NCBI RefSeq assembly: GCF_002135415.1
Contig: NZ_NEGJ01000002.1
Location: 124,001 to 188,000 of the forward strand
DNA from: Acinetobacter sp. ANC 3832
GTDB lineage: Bacteria; Pseudomonadota; Gammaproteobacteria; Pseudomonadales; Moraxellaceae
Reading direction: 5' to 3'
Length of the DNA stretch: 64,000 nucleotides
Of this stretch, positions 8,280 through 17,593 are shown piece after piece. Positions within the stretch are counted from its first letter, which is position 1, and each line of letters opens with the position of its first letter. The notes below the pieces were generated by a model. That model saw nothing but the letters and a program-made list of their open reading frames with translations, had not been told where the DNA came from and did no database searches. The translations under genes were made by a program, and so were the position numbers.

Positions 8280-9158
8280 TTAGTTCAGTTTATCAACAAT
8301 ATTTTCTATTGACCACGAAATATTCGGTTGAATTAGATGTTTTAAAACCGTTTGTAATTCGAATGCATTCTGTCCACTCACAAAACATTTTAATCTTATT
8401 CTATGATGTTGTATCGACTCAGATATTAACCCATTTTTGATTAATATTCGTGCCGTCTGTCGAGCAACTGCTCCCCCTGAATCAATCAAAATCAGCTTTT
8501 CATCATAAATCTGTTGAATCGCCTCTTTCAAAAAAGGGTAATGCGTACATCCTAAAACCAAATAATCAGCTCCAGCATCAACAACAGGCTGAAGCACTTT
8601 TCTTAAACTGCTATAACATGCTTCACTGTGTTGCAACCCTGCTTCGACATAAGGAACTAAATCTAAACAAGTTATAGGTAAAACACTCACTCCAGCAGGT
8701 TCAGCAAAATTTTGCATGACATCTCGAATTAACTGCCCTCGAAATGTTGCAGGTGTCGCCAAAACTGAAACAACTTTACTTTTAGATTGTAGTATCGCTG
8801 GCTTTAATGCAGGCACTAAACCAACAATTGGAAAATTATCTCCATAGTGTTCTCGCAAGTAATCTAGGCTAAACGCAGATGCCGTATTACATGCAACAAC
8901 AGCCACTTTACAACCTTGACGATATAACCATTCAATCGCATGTGCCGTTAATTCTCGAATCTCCTGATCATCACGAGGACCATAAGGAACATGAGCTGTA
9001 TCGGCATAATAAATAAAATGTTCATTGGGTAAATAATTTGCAATTTCTTGTGCAATGGATAAACCACCAACGCCTGAATCAAAAATACCAATAGGTGCAT
9101 CTGCCGATGTCTTAGGCATAGGATCATGAAGCGGATACAACGGATAAATGGCAGTCAT
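8280..9158 (-). CDS. murI: Glutamate racemase
   Basis: A 292-residue glutamate racemase that makes D-glutamate for peptidoglycan. Both catalytic cysteines are present: ACNTASAF and LGCTHYPFL. The N-terminal GIFDSGVGGLS and YYADTAHVPYG are diagnostic. The longest frame opens at a TTG at 9176; the ATG at 9158 gives a more usual start. An N-terminal extension of about 25 residues before the GIFDSG motif is longer than in E. coli-type enzymes' core. It follows the DUF1285 gene on the same strand, a likely two-gene operon. Confidence 0.95.
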   Translation of the reverse strand: MTAIYPLYPLHDPMPKTSADAPIGIFDSGVGGLSIAQEIANYLPNEHFIYYADTAHVPYGPRDDQEIRELTAHAIEWLYRQGCKVAVVACNTASAFSLDYLREHYGDNFPIVGLVPALKPAILQSKSKVVSVLATPATFRGQLIRDVMQNFAEPAGVSVLPITCLDLVPYVEAGLQHSEACYSSLRKVLQPVVDAGADYLVLGCTHYPFLKEAIQQIYDEKLILIDSGGAVARQTARILIKNGLISESIQHHRIRLKCFVSGQNAFELQTVLKHLIQPNISWSIENIVDKLN

Positions 9159-9203
9159 AATTACATCTATTTGCAAATCACATTACTCAGTAAAGCTTAA
9201 ACC

Positions 9204-9815
9204 TCAAGTGCCTAATTGCAAGTGCAAATCACCACTTTGTAACGTTAAAATAGTCTCTCCTTGCACATTTTCAAGGAGTTCTCCATATTCAATTAAATGG
9301 AAAAATGTATGCCGTTGAATCAAAGCATTTATCCCAAATCGAACATGTACATAGGGACGCAACTCATTTGCATACTCTCGCATAAAAACAAGGTGTTCTG
9401 AGTCAACGATCACAATATCCTGATTTGTTGTTTTAAACTGTAAATATTTTTTACCATCAATATCAATTTTATCGATTTGATTGACCAGCAAAGGTTCATC
9501 TTCAACGTCAATTTCAATCTGTTCCACTGGTGTTTTTAAATAAAATTTTCCATCCTCTTTCCAAAGTACCTTGGTAAATAGATCGAGAAGTGCTTGTCGC
9601 TTAATCAATTGACCTTCGTGCCACCATTCTCCATTGGCTTTTACCGTTAAATCCATTTTGCCACAATGCTTTGGCTTCCATTGCTGCAAAGGGGGTATTG
9701 ACCTTTTGTGACCCGCCTGTGCATCTTTTAAGTATTGTGCAATGTCCATTAAGTTTTTATGATCAGAACTTGGCTGATTTCGAGTCTCTGATGTTGAATT
9801 ATTTTGATTTACCAT
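9204..9815 (-). CDS. DUF1285-family protein
   Basis: A 203-residue protein of the DUF1285 family. The first 30 residues are polar and probably disordered; the conserved part begins at MDIAQYLKDA and includes PPLQQWKPKHCGKMDLTVKANG (short pieces), WWHEGQLIKRQALL and FYLKTPVE. Family members are found near cell-envelope or metabolic genes, and structures show a two-domain beta fold, but no activity is known. It sits just upstream of murI on the same strand. Function not assigned. Confidence 0.82.
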   Translation of the reverse strand: MVNQNNSTSETRNQPSSDHKNLMDIAQYLKDAQAGHKRSIPPLQQWKPKHCGKMDLTVKANGEWWHEGQLIKRQALLDLFTKVLWKEDGKFYLKTPVEQIEIDVEDEPLLVNQIDKIDIDGKKYLQFKTTNQDIVIVDSEHLVFMREYANELRPYVHVRFGINALIQRHTFFHLIEYGELLENVQGETILTLQSGDLHLQLGT

Positions 9816-9851
9816 GGTTTATACCTTGCTGACTAAAAAATAATGCGACTC

Positions 9852-9886
9852 AGCCAATTGGCTAGATCAAGGTTTGAAACTATACT
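9852..9886 (+). promoter_or_regulatory. Candidate promoter with a palindrome over its -35
   Basis: TTGGCT (9858-9863) and TATACT (9881-9886) are 17 bases apart. The -35 lies inside a perfect 12-base palindrome AGCCAATTGGCT (9852-9863). This would fire towards the ETF-QO gene, leaving a leader of about 190 bases. The palindrome could be an operator. Matching is by eye only. Confidence 0.35.
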
Positions 9887-10085
9887 AGCGCAAACTATAT
9901 AGAGGTTTGTTAACAGTTTATTACTGCTTTGCAATTGCATCCAGAAATAAAAAGTCAACAAATGCTACAGGTACGATAACAGAATTGTACCTCCTAATTA
10001 AGAACACTCATGGCAGCACCGATTTTTTTATTTTCAATATTTAAATGATTACGGTTGCCACCCTTAGCAATATGAGGAGTCCTAC

Positions 10086-11798
10086 ATGGAACACATCGAA
10101 CGTGAAGCGATGGAGTTTGACGTAGTTATCGTAGGTGCAGGCCCTGCTGGTCTTTCTGCCGCGATCAAAATTCGTCAACTAGCAATTGAAAACAACCTTC
10201 CAGATTTATCTGTGTGTGTCGTTGAAAAAGGCTCCGAAGTTGGTGCGCATATCTTATCTGGTGCTGTACTTGAACCACGTGCGATCAATGAGTTATTTCC
10301 AAACTGGAAAGAAGAAGGTGCGCCTTTAAACGTGCCTGTCACTGAAGACAAAACCTATTTCCTTCTTTCAGATACTAAATCACAAGAAGCACCGCATTGG
10401 ATGGTTCCAAAAACCATGCACAATGATGGCAACTATGTGATCTCTTTAGGTAACGTTGTTCGTTGGTTAGGAACTAAAGCAGAAGAATTAGAAGTTTCTA
10501 TTTTTCCTGGTTTTGCGGCTTCAGAAATTCTTTATCATGAAGATGGTTCTGTAAAAGGCATTCAAACAGGTGATATGGGAATTGGTAAAGATGGCGAACC
10601 GACGCACAACTTTACCCCTGGTTATGAACTTCATGCAAAATATACAATTTTTGCGGAAGGTTGCCGTGGTCATTTAGGCAAACGCTTAATTGCTAAATAT
10701 AATTTAGACAAAGATGCTGATCCACAACATTACGGTATTGGTATTAAAGAACTTTGGGAAGTAGATCCTGCAAAACATAAAGCAGGTTTAGTGATGCATG
10801 GTTCAGGCTGGCCATTAAATGAAACAGGTTCTTCAGGCGGTTGGTGGTTATACCACGCTGAAAATAACCAAGTGACTTTGGGTCTGATTGTTGACTTGTC
10901 ATACACCAATCCAAATATGTATCCATTTGCAGAAATGCAACGCTGGAAAACCCATCCTCTGATCAAGCAATATCTTGAAGGCGGAAAACGTATTTCTTAT
11001 GGTGCTCGTGCGATTACTAAAGGTGGTATGAATGCGTTACCTAAACTGACCTTCCCAGGCGGTTGCCTAATTGGTGATGATGCAGGTTTCTTGAATTTTG
11101 CGAAAATCAAAGGTTCTCACACTGCCATGAAATCTGGCATGCTCTGTGGTGAAGCTGTATTTGAAGCAATTCAATCAGGTCATAAAAAAGGCGGTGATTT
11201 AGCTGTTGCTCGTGTCACTGAAGGCGAAGATTTCTTCGCTAAAGAATTAACGGCTTACACAGACAAATTTAATAACAGTTGGTTAAAAGAAGAGTTATAT
11301 CGCTCACGTAACTTTGGCCCTGCAATGCATAAATTTGGTTTATGGATGGGGGGCGCATTTAACTTTATCGATCAAAACATCTTTAAGGTGCCATTTACAT
11401 TGCATGACTTAGCGCCTGATTTCAGTGTGTTAAAAACTGTAGATCCGTCGACGTTTAAACCGAACTATCCAAAACCAGATGGTAAGTTAACATTTGACCG
11501 TTTATCTTCTGTATTTGTATCGAATACAGTGCATGAAGAAAACCAGCCAGCACATTTGAAATTGACCGATGCTTCTATTCCAGTAAATGTAAATTTACCT
11601 AAATGGGATGAGCCTGCTCAACGTTACTGCCCTGCTGGTGTGTATGAAATCATGGAAAATGATGATGGTTCTAAGCGTTTCCAAATTAATGCTGCAAACT
11701 GTGTACATTGTAAAACGTGTGATATTAAAGACCCTTCTCAAAACATTACTTGGGTAACACCTGAGGGTGGCGGTGGTCCCAATTACCCTAATATGTAA
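10086..11798 (+). CDS. etfD: Electron transfer flavoprotein-ubiquinone oxidoreductase
   Basis: A 570-residue ETF-QO, the membrane-associated enzyme that passes electrons from ETF (fed by acyl-CoA and amino-acid dehydrogenases) to ubiquinone. FAD motif VVIVGAGPAGLSAAI is at about 14-28, and GDDAGFLNFAKIKGSHTAMKSG (short pieces) closes the FAD site. The C-terminal ferredoxin domain supplies the 4Fe-4S ligands: YCPAGVYE, then NCVHCKTC, with CDIKDPSQNITWV. The length is that of complete enzymes. A strong GAGGAG ribosome-binding site precedes the ATG. The etfAB genes are not in this window. Confidence 0.96.
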   Translation: MEHIEREAMEFDVVIVGAGPAGLSAAIKIRQLAIENNLPDLSVCVVEKGSEVGAHILSGAVLEPRAINELFPNWKEEGAPLNVPVTEDKTYFLLSDTKSQEAPHWMVPKTMHNDGNYVISLGNVVRWLGTKAEELEVSIFPGFAASEILYHEDGSVKGIQTGDMGIGKDGEPTHNFTPGYELHAKYTIFAEGCRGHLGKRLIAKYNLDKDADPQHYGIGIKELWEVDPAKHKAGLVMHGSGWPLNETGSSGGWWLYHAENNQVTLGLIVDLSYTNPNMYPFAEMQRWKTHPLIKQYLEGGKRISYGARAITKGGMNALPKLTFPGGCLIGDDAGFLNFAKIKGSHTAMKSGMLCGEAVFEAIQSGHKKGGDLAVARVTEGEDFFAKELTAYTDKFNNSWLKEELYRSRNFGPAMHKFGLWMGGAFNFIDQNIFKVPFTLHDLAPDFSVLKTVDPSTFKPNYPKPDGKLTFDRLSSVFVSNTVHEENQPAHLKLTDASIPVNVNLPKWDEPAQRYCPAGVYEIMENDDGSKRFQINAANCVHCKTCDIKDPSQNITWVTPEGGGGPNYPNM

Positions 11799-11813
11799 TT
11801 AGTCTCTATAAAG

Positions 11814-11841
11814 AATAAACTCGCGAAATGCGGGTTTATTT
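11814..11841 (+). terminator. Terminator after the ETF-QO gene
   Basis: AATAAACTCGC / GCGGGTTTATT stem with loop GAAAT and one mismatch, followed by TTAT. The T-run is weak, so efficiency is uncertain. Confidence 0.5.
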
Positions 11842-11908
11842 ATAGGACAATTTTTATTTATTAAACTCTTAAAATATAAATTGAACTCTCTTTACACGAT
11901 CCTTCGGA

Positions 11909-12166
11909 TTAACCCTTTTTCACCAAATAGTGGAATTCTTTATTTCCTGTCTCATCAAGCACTTCTTCTTGAAGAATGAGCTCATGTCCCAAATGCATAC
12001 AAAATTTTGGAATATCCCAAGAAGTTGAATTATCTGTCGCAAAAACCTCAACCACATCACCAGACTTTGACTTACGAATCGCTTGATGTAACATCATTAC
12101 AGGCTCAGGGCAACGCAACCCACGTGTATTGATTTGAATAGTCGGAGTATTTGTCGATTCAGACAT
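11909..12166 (-). CDS. tusA: TusA-family sulfur carrier protein
   Basis: An 85-residue TusA/SirA-family protein. The N-terminal helix carries the sulfur-accepting cysteine in RGLRCPEP (C19), followed by VMMLHQAIR and a DNSTSWDIPKFC segment matching the family's D-x-x-x-x-x-D-I/F-P motif. TusA relays persulfide sulfur for tRNA 2-thiouridine and other pathways. It converges with the ETF-QO gene and is divergent from corC. TusA-like paralogues exist, so the specific tRNA role is an inference from family membership. Confidence 0.85.
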   Translation of the reverse strand: MSESTNTPTIQINTRGLRCPEPVMMLHQAIRKSKSGDVVEVFATDNSTSWDIPKFCMHLGHELILQEEVLDETGNKEFHYLVKKG

Positions 12167-12628
12167 GCTTAAGCTCTATAAAAAATCTTGCTAATTTTAG
12201 CATATTAAAATTAAAAACCCATTGAAAGACATAACAACATGATTCTCTACATAAATTGATTATTTATATACTTTTTGGATAATCCACATTTATTGATACT
12301 TGTGTTGACCTTGCATCGCAATTTTATATCTATCCACATTGATTTATTAGCTTATTCCCATGCCGACACCTAAATATCACGATCATGTGTAGCTGAGATA
12401 TTATTGGTCAAAATAAAAGAATAAACCTATCATTCATTTCATATTTAAGCCTATTGTTATAAATAGATCATTTTATGACAGGTAAATTACATGCTATTAA
12501 AAATATTCTCTAATTTTAATTTTTGACTTCAATATTCATCGTTTCTCAGCATTTTATTGATAGACATCTGTATTTTCTGCGGTATGATAAAATTTACTTT
12601 TTTGAAATAAGAGTCTTTAGGAAAGATC
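12167..12628. other. 462-base intergenic region between tusA and corC
   Basis: No credible gene is visible. The stretch is AT-rich and divergent, so it should hold promoters for tusA and corC. Two copies of ATCCACATT (about 12282 and 12332) resemble half of a DnaA box but are isolated. TATGAT (12583-12588) could be a -10 for corC, yet the nearest -35-like TTGATA is 20 bases away, too far for a good promoter. Confidence 0.5.
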
Positions 12629-13468
12629 ATGCACGAGGAATCAGGCCCATCGTGGGGAATGCGTGGCTTACGCAAATGGTTGGGTACAGCACCCGAAACC
12701 CGCGATGAACTACTAAAATTAGTACAAGATTCACGTCGTTTTTTAGAACCAGATACAGTTGCTATGTTAGAAGGCGTTTTAGATCTTCCAGCAACCAAAG
12801 TTCGTGAAGTCATGACTCCCCGAACGGCAATGATCAGCTTACAAGAAGATGATCAATTGCTTGATATTTTGGATGTGCTCATTGAATCTGCACATTCTCG
12901 TTTTCCTGTGTTTTCTTCAGACCAACCTGATAATGTCGTTGGGATTTTATTGGCAAAAGATCTTTTGCCTTTTCTGACAGACCGCACAGCCAAAGTTGAT
13001 ATTCGTGATTTAATGCGCCAACCCTTATTTGTTCCAGAAAGTGCACGCTCAGATCAAGTTTTACGTATGCTCAAAAACACGCAGACACATATTGCGATTG
13101 TGATTGATGAATATGGCACAACTTCAGGAATTGTCACTTTAGAAGATATTCTAGAAGAAATTGTTGGTGAAATTGAAGACGAACACGACAATGCAGATGA
13201 AGAAGCACAATTCATTCTTCCTGACCCGAGCCATAGCACAACCAATGCATGGATTGTACAAGCACTTACACCAATCGAACATTTCAACACTATTTTAGAT
13301 GCTGATTTTTCTGATGATGAAGTAGAAACTGTTGGCGGTTTATTGCTTCAAGAAATTGGCTTAGTGAGTGATTTACAAGGTCAAATTATTGAACTTGGCG
13401 ATTGGGAATTTACGATTATTGAAGCAGATGCCCGCACTATTCATCTGATTCGAGCTGTACGTAAATGA
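12629..13468 (+). CDS. corC: CorC/YbeX CBS-domain protein
   Basis: A 279-residue soluble protein of the CorC/YbeX type. After an N-terminal helix region, VREVMTPRTAM introduces the tandem CBS domains (about 60-190, with SRFPVF and IVIDEYGTTSGIVTLEDILEEIVGEI as short pieces), followed by the CorC_HlyC domain that ends with FTIIEADART. It lacks the DUF21 membrane domain. YbeX is linked to Mg2+/Co2+ handling and ribosome metabolism. Its stop overlaps the lnt start by four bases (ATGA), the classic ybeX-lnt pair; ybeY and ybeZ are not adjacent here. Confidence 0.9.
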   Translation: MHEESGPSWGMRGLRKWLGTAPETRDELLKLVQDSRRFLEPDTVAMLEGVLDLPATKVREVMTPRTAMISLQEDDQLLDILDVLIESAHSRFPVFSSDQPDNVVGILLAKDLLPFLTDRTAKVDIRDLMRQPLFVPESARSDQVLRMLKNTQTHIAIVIDEYGTTSGIVTLEDILEEIVGEIEDEHDNADEEAQFILPDPSHSTTNAWIVQALTPIEHFNTILDADFSDDEVETVGGLLLQEIGLVSDLQGQIIELGDWEFTIIEADARTIHLIRAVRK

Positions 13469-15024
13469 GAACACACTTTGACAAATTGTTAAATCTTTCA
13501 CCACACCAAAAGCAGCTTCCATTTATTTATCCACTCATCATTGCTTTACTTGCTGGTGCTGTCTTTAGTTTAGCACTTGCACCTTATCATTGGTGGTGGC
13601 TTGCTATTCTTTCGCCTGCATTATTATATGCATGCTTAAAAGGACGCACGGCCAAGCAAGCTTTTGCACTTGGACTGAGTTATGGCTTTGGTTTATGGTT
13701 TGTCGGTGCTTTTTGGCTCTTTACCTCGATCCATACTTATGGTGATACCAATGCTTTTTTAAGTGTGGGGATGATTGCACTCATGGCTTTGCTCATGGGT
13801 TTATTCACCGCCATACAAACATGGACATACAGACGGTTTTTTCCAGAAACCCCCCTTACTTTTGCGCCACTTTGGGTGCTTTTTGAATGGTCTAAAACTT
13901 GGGTATTTACGGGTTTTCCATGGCTTTTTGCAGGTTATGCTTTCACTGAACGATTATTAGATAGTTATGCCCCATTATTTGGTGTATTTGCTGTTTCATT
14001 TGTCGTGATTATTTTAGCTTGTGCTTTAGTTGAGGTTCTCAATAAAAAAGTCTTTTGGCTCATTCCTTCTGCGCTGTTAGTTTTAGGTGCTTGGGGTGTT
14101 TCGTACATTAACTTTGTAGAACCTAAAGCTGAAAAACCATTGTCAGTCTCTTTAATTCAAGGAAATATTCCTCAAGATTTAAAATGGCTCACAGAATACC
14201 AAATCAAAACTTTAGAAATTTATGTCAATTTAAGCCGTACAGAATGGGGCCGTGATTTAATTGTTTGGCCAGAATCATCGATTCCATTATTCCAAACCGA
14301 TATTCCTGAATTTTTACAAATGATGGATGAGCAAGCGAAAAAAACAGGTACAGCTTGGGTTACAGGTATTCCCTATTGGGATTTAAAAGAATCTGAACAA
14401 AATGGCTACCCTATGTACTACAACAGTATGATGGCTTCGGGTAGTGACTCTTCTGGCTTATATAAAAAGCAACGCTTAGTCCCTTTTGGTGAATATATCC
14501 CACTTTCAGGTTTACTCAGTTGGGTACTGCCTGCACTACAAAATGATCCATCTATGAGTGGTTTTTCACGTGGTGCAAGTGAGCAAAAGCCATTTAATAT
14601 TAAAGGACATCATTTAGCTGCTGCAGTTTGCTATGAAGTTGCCTATCCAAATTTGACTCGTCGTAATGCTGAAAATAGTGACTTTTTAGTAACCGTTTCT
14701 AATGATGCATGGTTTACGGGGACAGCAGGCCCTTTACAGCATTTACAAATGGTTCAAATGCGCGCCAAAGAGAATGGGCGTTGGTTTATTCGTGCGACCA
14801 ATACAGGTGTGACTGCCTTTATTGATCATAATGGGCATATTGTGAAACAAGCACCCATGGATAAAGAAGCAGTATTACGTGGTGACTTACCTGCAATGCA
14901 AGGCGAGACGTGGTACACCCGTTTTAGCGACTGGCCAATTCTTGGATTATCATTATTATTACTGATGTTAGGTTGGATGTATCGCCCTAAACAGGTGGAT
15001 GTCAGCTTTAAGTCAAGAAGATAA
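13465..15024 (+). CDS. lnt: Apolipoprotein N-acyltransferase
   Basis: A 519-residue inner-membrane enzyme that N-acylates the lipid-modified cysteine of lipoproteins. The N-terminal half has several transmembrane helices; the nitrilase-like periplasmic domain spans about 220-480 with the catalytic Glu in WPESSIP, the Lys in YKKQRLVPFGEY and the Cys in AVCYEVAYP. A final helix is near 490-510. It begins within the corC stop codon, so translation is coupled. A strong terminator follows at 15072. Confidence 0.96.
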   Translation: MRTHFDKLLNLSPHQKQLPFIYPLIIALLAGAVFSLALAPYHWWWLAILSPALLYACLKGRTAKQAFALGLSYGFGLWFVGAFWLFTSIHTYGDTNAFLSVGMIALMALLMGLFTAIQTWTYRRFFPETPLTFAPLWVLFEWSKTWVFTGFPWLFAGYAFTERLLDSYAPLFGVFAVSFVVIILACALVEVLNKKVFWLIPSALLVLGAWGVSYINFVEPKAEKPLSVSLIQGNIPQDLKWLTEYQIKTLEIYVNLSRTEWGRDLIVWPESSIPLFQTDIPEFLQMMDEQAKKTGTAWVTGIPYWDLKESEQNGYPMYYNSMMASGSDSSGLYKKQRLVPFGEYIPLSGLLSWVLPALQNDPSMSGFSRGASEQKPFNIKGHHLAAAVCYEVAYPNLTRRNAENSDFLVTVSNDAWFTGTAGPLQHLQMVQMRAKENGRWFIRATNTGVTAFIDHNGHIVKQAPMDKEAVLRGDLPAMQGETWYTRFSDWPILGLSLLLLMLGWMYRPKQVDVSFKSRR

Positions 15025-15071
15025 ATCAACACTTACAAGGTTTCTATTCTAAGCCTGTTTATTTCTATATA

Positions 15072-15102
15072 AAAAACCCGAGGAACTTTCCTCGGGTTTT
15101 TT
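15072..15102. terminator. Bidirectional terminator between lnt and a membrane protein gene
   Basis: AAAAAACCCGAGGA and TCCTCGGGTTTTTT pair perfectly around the loop ACTT. The symmetric A- and T-runs suit both converging genes. Confidence 0.9.
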
Positions 15103-15113
15103 ATTGAAAATAT

Positions 15114-15449
15114 TTAAATTTGTGTTGCTAAATACGAGACCATTACAGTTAAAAACAGCATTGGAACATAACGATAAATTTTAAAAATATTTTGCTCTAG
15201 AGACGATGCTTGTTCTGATTTAATTTGAATTATTGTTGCATTCAAAGCGCTATAAAAACTAATAATTGAGAATGCACTAAACATACTCATTGCTAAAAAA
15301 CCAACCATAATTTGGCTACTAGCATCAGTGCTTTGTAATAAACTGATAAAAAATTGGCTCATTGGCAACAAGCTCAAAATTAAAAGAACAGATTTCAGCA
15401 TCGACCAATGAAATTGATTCATTTCATCTAATACAAATAATGCTTTCAT
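15114..15449 (-). CDS. Hypothetical inner membrane protein
   Basis: A 111-residue protein with three likely transmembrane segments (about residues 16-36, 46-68 and 92-110) and the polar loop QIKSEQASSLEQN. I recognise no family. The ATG at 15449 has GGAGG at ideal spacing, so it is preferred over the GTG four codons earlier. It converges with lnt across a shared terminator, and a 290-base AT-rich region without genes separates it from gspG. Function unknown. Confidence 0.7.
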   Translation of the reverse strand: MKALFVLDEMNQFHWSMLKSVLLILSLLPMSQFFISLLQSTDASSQIMVGFLAMSMFSAFSIISFYSALNATIIQIKSEQASSLEQNIFKIYRYVPMLFLTVMVSYLATQI

Positions 15450-15741
15450 TCTATCCTCCACGACAAATTGGCTGTCTAAGAACTATTATGCAAGCTTTCA
15501 TTTAAATAAAAAGTCTATTTTTATCCATTATTTAACTTTCTTGTAACCATTACACATGGAAATAATTCTTATTATAACTCTCAAATGTATAAATTTTAAA
15601 TAATCAATACTTTCCAATAGCTTAAGTATTAATATGGAATTAAGAAACATTATCACTTCACCTAACATTTATTAATTTCATTAAGTGAAGTGATTCATTC
15701 TACTCATTTATTTATAATAAATAAATTAGAATAATTCTTAA

Positions 15742-16179
15742 TCAAGGTTGGTAATAAATATCAGCATCATTTCCTTCGCCACCTTGCTTACCATCAGCAC
15801 CGAAAGAGTAAAGATCAAAAGAACGACCTTCTGAACCTGGAATGACATATTGCACATCATTATCCCAACTATCTTTAGGATATCCACCTTTTACATAACC
15901 ACCTGGTAACCAATTTTTAACCGTTGCAGGTTGATGTACCAAAGCATCTAAACCACCTTCTTGAGTCGTTGGGAAATGTCCATTATCAAGCTTATATTGA
16001 TCTAATGCACCAGCAACACCTTTTAAAGCAATTTTAGTGGTGTCTACCTTTGCTTTTTCTCCACGCCCCATCACATTCGGTACGATTAGAGCTGCAAGTA
16101 CGCCTAAAATAACAATCACAACCATCACTTCAATTAAAGTAAAACCTGATTGCTTAGTTTGAGATGTCTTCCGTTGCAT
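15742..16179 (-). CDS. gspG: Type II secretion major pseudopilin GspG
   Basis: A 145-residue major pseudopilin. The prepilin peptidase site is SG|FTLIE (cleavage after G12, Glu at +5), followed by a hydrophobic helix EVMVVIVILGVLAALIVP. The T2SSG domain contains HFPTTQEGGL, NWLPGGYV, DSWDNDVQY and the calcium-loop region SFGADGKQGGEGNDADI. It builds the pseudopilus that pushes exoproteins through the outer membrane. It lies 55 bases downstream of gspF. Other gsp genes are absent, in keeping with the scattered T2SS genes of Acinetobacter. Confidence 0.95.
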   Translation of the reverse strand: MQRKTSQTKQSGFTLIEVMVVIVILGVLAALIVPNVMGRGEKAKVDTTKIALKGVAGALDQYKLDNGHFPTTQEGGLDALVHQPATVKNWLPGGYVKGGYPKDSWDNDVQYVIPGSEGRSFDLYSFGADGKQGGEGNDADIYYQP

Positions 16180-16234
16180 TCAATTTCTCTCTGATAAAAT
16201 TCGTTATGACATAATTATAGGTGAAATAATAAGC

Positions 16235-17440
16235 CTAAATCATATTGTTCATATTCACGATGGGTAACATCACCGCAATCACAATGACCAATACGATGCC
16301 TGCCATAAAAACCAACATTAAAGGTTCTAACAAGGCAAGTAAGGTTGAAATAAAGGTGGTCACTTCACGATCTTGCATATCCGAAGCACGCCCTAACATT
16401 CGATCTAACTCACCAGAGGCTTCACCACTTTTGATCATTTGTACCATCATCGGTGGGAAATAACCACAGCGTTCAAGTTGGGTTGCTAAATTACCACCTT
16501 CGGTTACTTTTTCAGCAGCAATATTCACAGCATCGCGAATTACCCAATTGCTACTGACTGCCGCACCAATTTTCAGTGCATCAACCAAGGGAACCCCTGA
16601 GCGTGTCAAAATAGACAAGGTACTGGCAAAACGTGCGGCATTTATACCACGAGATAATTTACCAAATAATGGCAACTTGAGTGTTAAACGATCAAAGGCA
16701 TAATGCCCCGCAGTCGTCCGTAGAAAACGAACCAATAGAAACACACCCAAAATAGAGGCAACAATCATGAATGGCCATGCAGTGCGAATTAAATCACTGG
16801 CTTTCATTAATGCAACTGTAATCCAAGGTAAGGCTTGTTTACTTTGATCAAAGGTTTTTACAATATCGGGCACAACATAAGTCATTAATCCCATAACAAT
16901 CGAAAATGACATGAGCATGAGAATAATGGGATAAACCATCGCACCTTGCACTTTCTTTTGCATCGCAAAACGATTTTCTGTGTAATCTGCCAATTGATCG
17001 AGAATTAAATCGAGATGTCCAGAGCGTTCGCCTGCAGCAATGGTTGCAATATATAAATCTGGAAATCGTCCAATTTGTTGCATCGCTTGAGCTAAAGAAT
17101 GCCCTTCAAGAACTTTCGAGCGGACTGATAACAATAAATTTTGCACATGCGCTTTTTCACTTTGTTTAGCGACTGCACGCAATGCCTCTTCCAAAGGAAT
17201 CGCCGCAGCAACCAAAACGGAAAGTTGGCGTGTCATTAGTGCTAATTCGTAAGCTGAAAATTTCTTTTGAAAGAATCCTGACGTTTTACTTTTATCTTTC
17301 TGCTCTACGGGATCAACAGTAACAGGAATCCATTCTTTATCTCTGAGTTGCTGTCGAATTTGGCGTGCAGAATCACCTTCTAACACCCCTTTTTGTTGCT
17401 TCCCAGAAGCATCCATGGCAGTAAATTGATATGCAGGCAT
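16235..17440 (-). CDS. gspF: Type II secretion inner membrane protein GspF
   Basis: A 401-residue polytopic protein of the GspF/PilC family. Two T2SSF domains (about 70-190 and 270-395) each start with a cytoplasmic helical bundle (FSAYELALMTRQL and FASTLSILTRSGVPLVDAL) and there are three transmembrane segments, around 170, 220 and 375. It is the platform protein linking the GspE ATPase to pseudopilus assembly. The N-terminal PAYQFTAMDASGKQQKGVLEGD is typical of GspF rather than PilC. It is first in the gspF-gspG pair and divergent from priA. Confidence 0.93.
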   Translation of the reverse strand: MPAYQFTAMDASGKQQKGVLEGDSARQIRQQLRDKEWIPVTVDPVEQKDKSKTSGFFQKKFSAYELALMTRQLSVLVAAAIPLEEALRAVAKQSEKAHVQNLLLSVRSKVLEGHSLAQAMQQIGRFPDLYIATIAAGERSGHLDLILDQLADYTENRFAMQKKVQGAMVYPIILMLMSFSIVMGLMTYVVPDIVKTFDQSKQALPWITVALMKASDLIRTAWPFMIVASILGVFLLVRFLRTTAGHYAFDRLTLKLPLFGKLSRGINAARFASTLSILTRSGVPLVDALKIGAAVSSNWVIRDAVNIAAEKVTEGGNLATQLERCGYFPPMMVQMIKSGEASGELDRMLGRASDMQDREVTTFISTLLALLEPLMLVFMAGIVLVIVIAVMLPIVNMNNMI

Positions 17441-17593
17441 TATGATGCTCTAGTTTTCCAAAATTTTTAGTCTTTGCTGTTGCGTCTGACCCTTCAAATC
17501 ATTCATATTCAAATCTATAAATGACCGCTACACTCTAGCATAACCTAAAACTGATCACGATATTATTTCACCCTGAGTAGCTGACAATTTAAT

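Noticed and set aside
12281..12340. DnaA-box cluster in the tusA-corC gap
   Set aside because: Only two partial ATCCACATT matches, 50 bases apart, not an origin-like array.
12523..12708. Short open frame at the corC start
   Set aside because: It overlaps corC in another frame, has no ribosome-binding site and no recognisable features.
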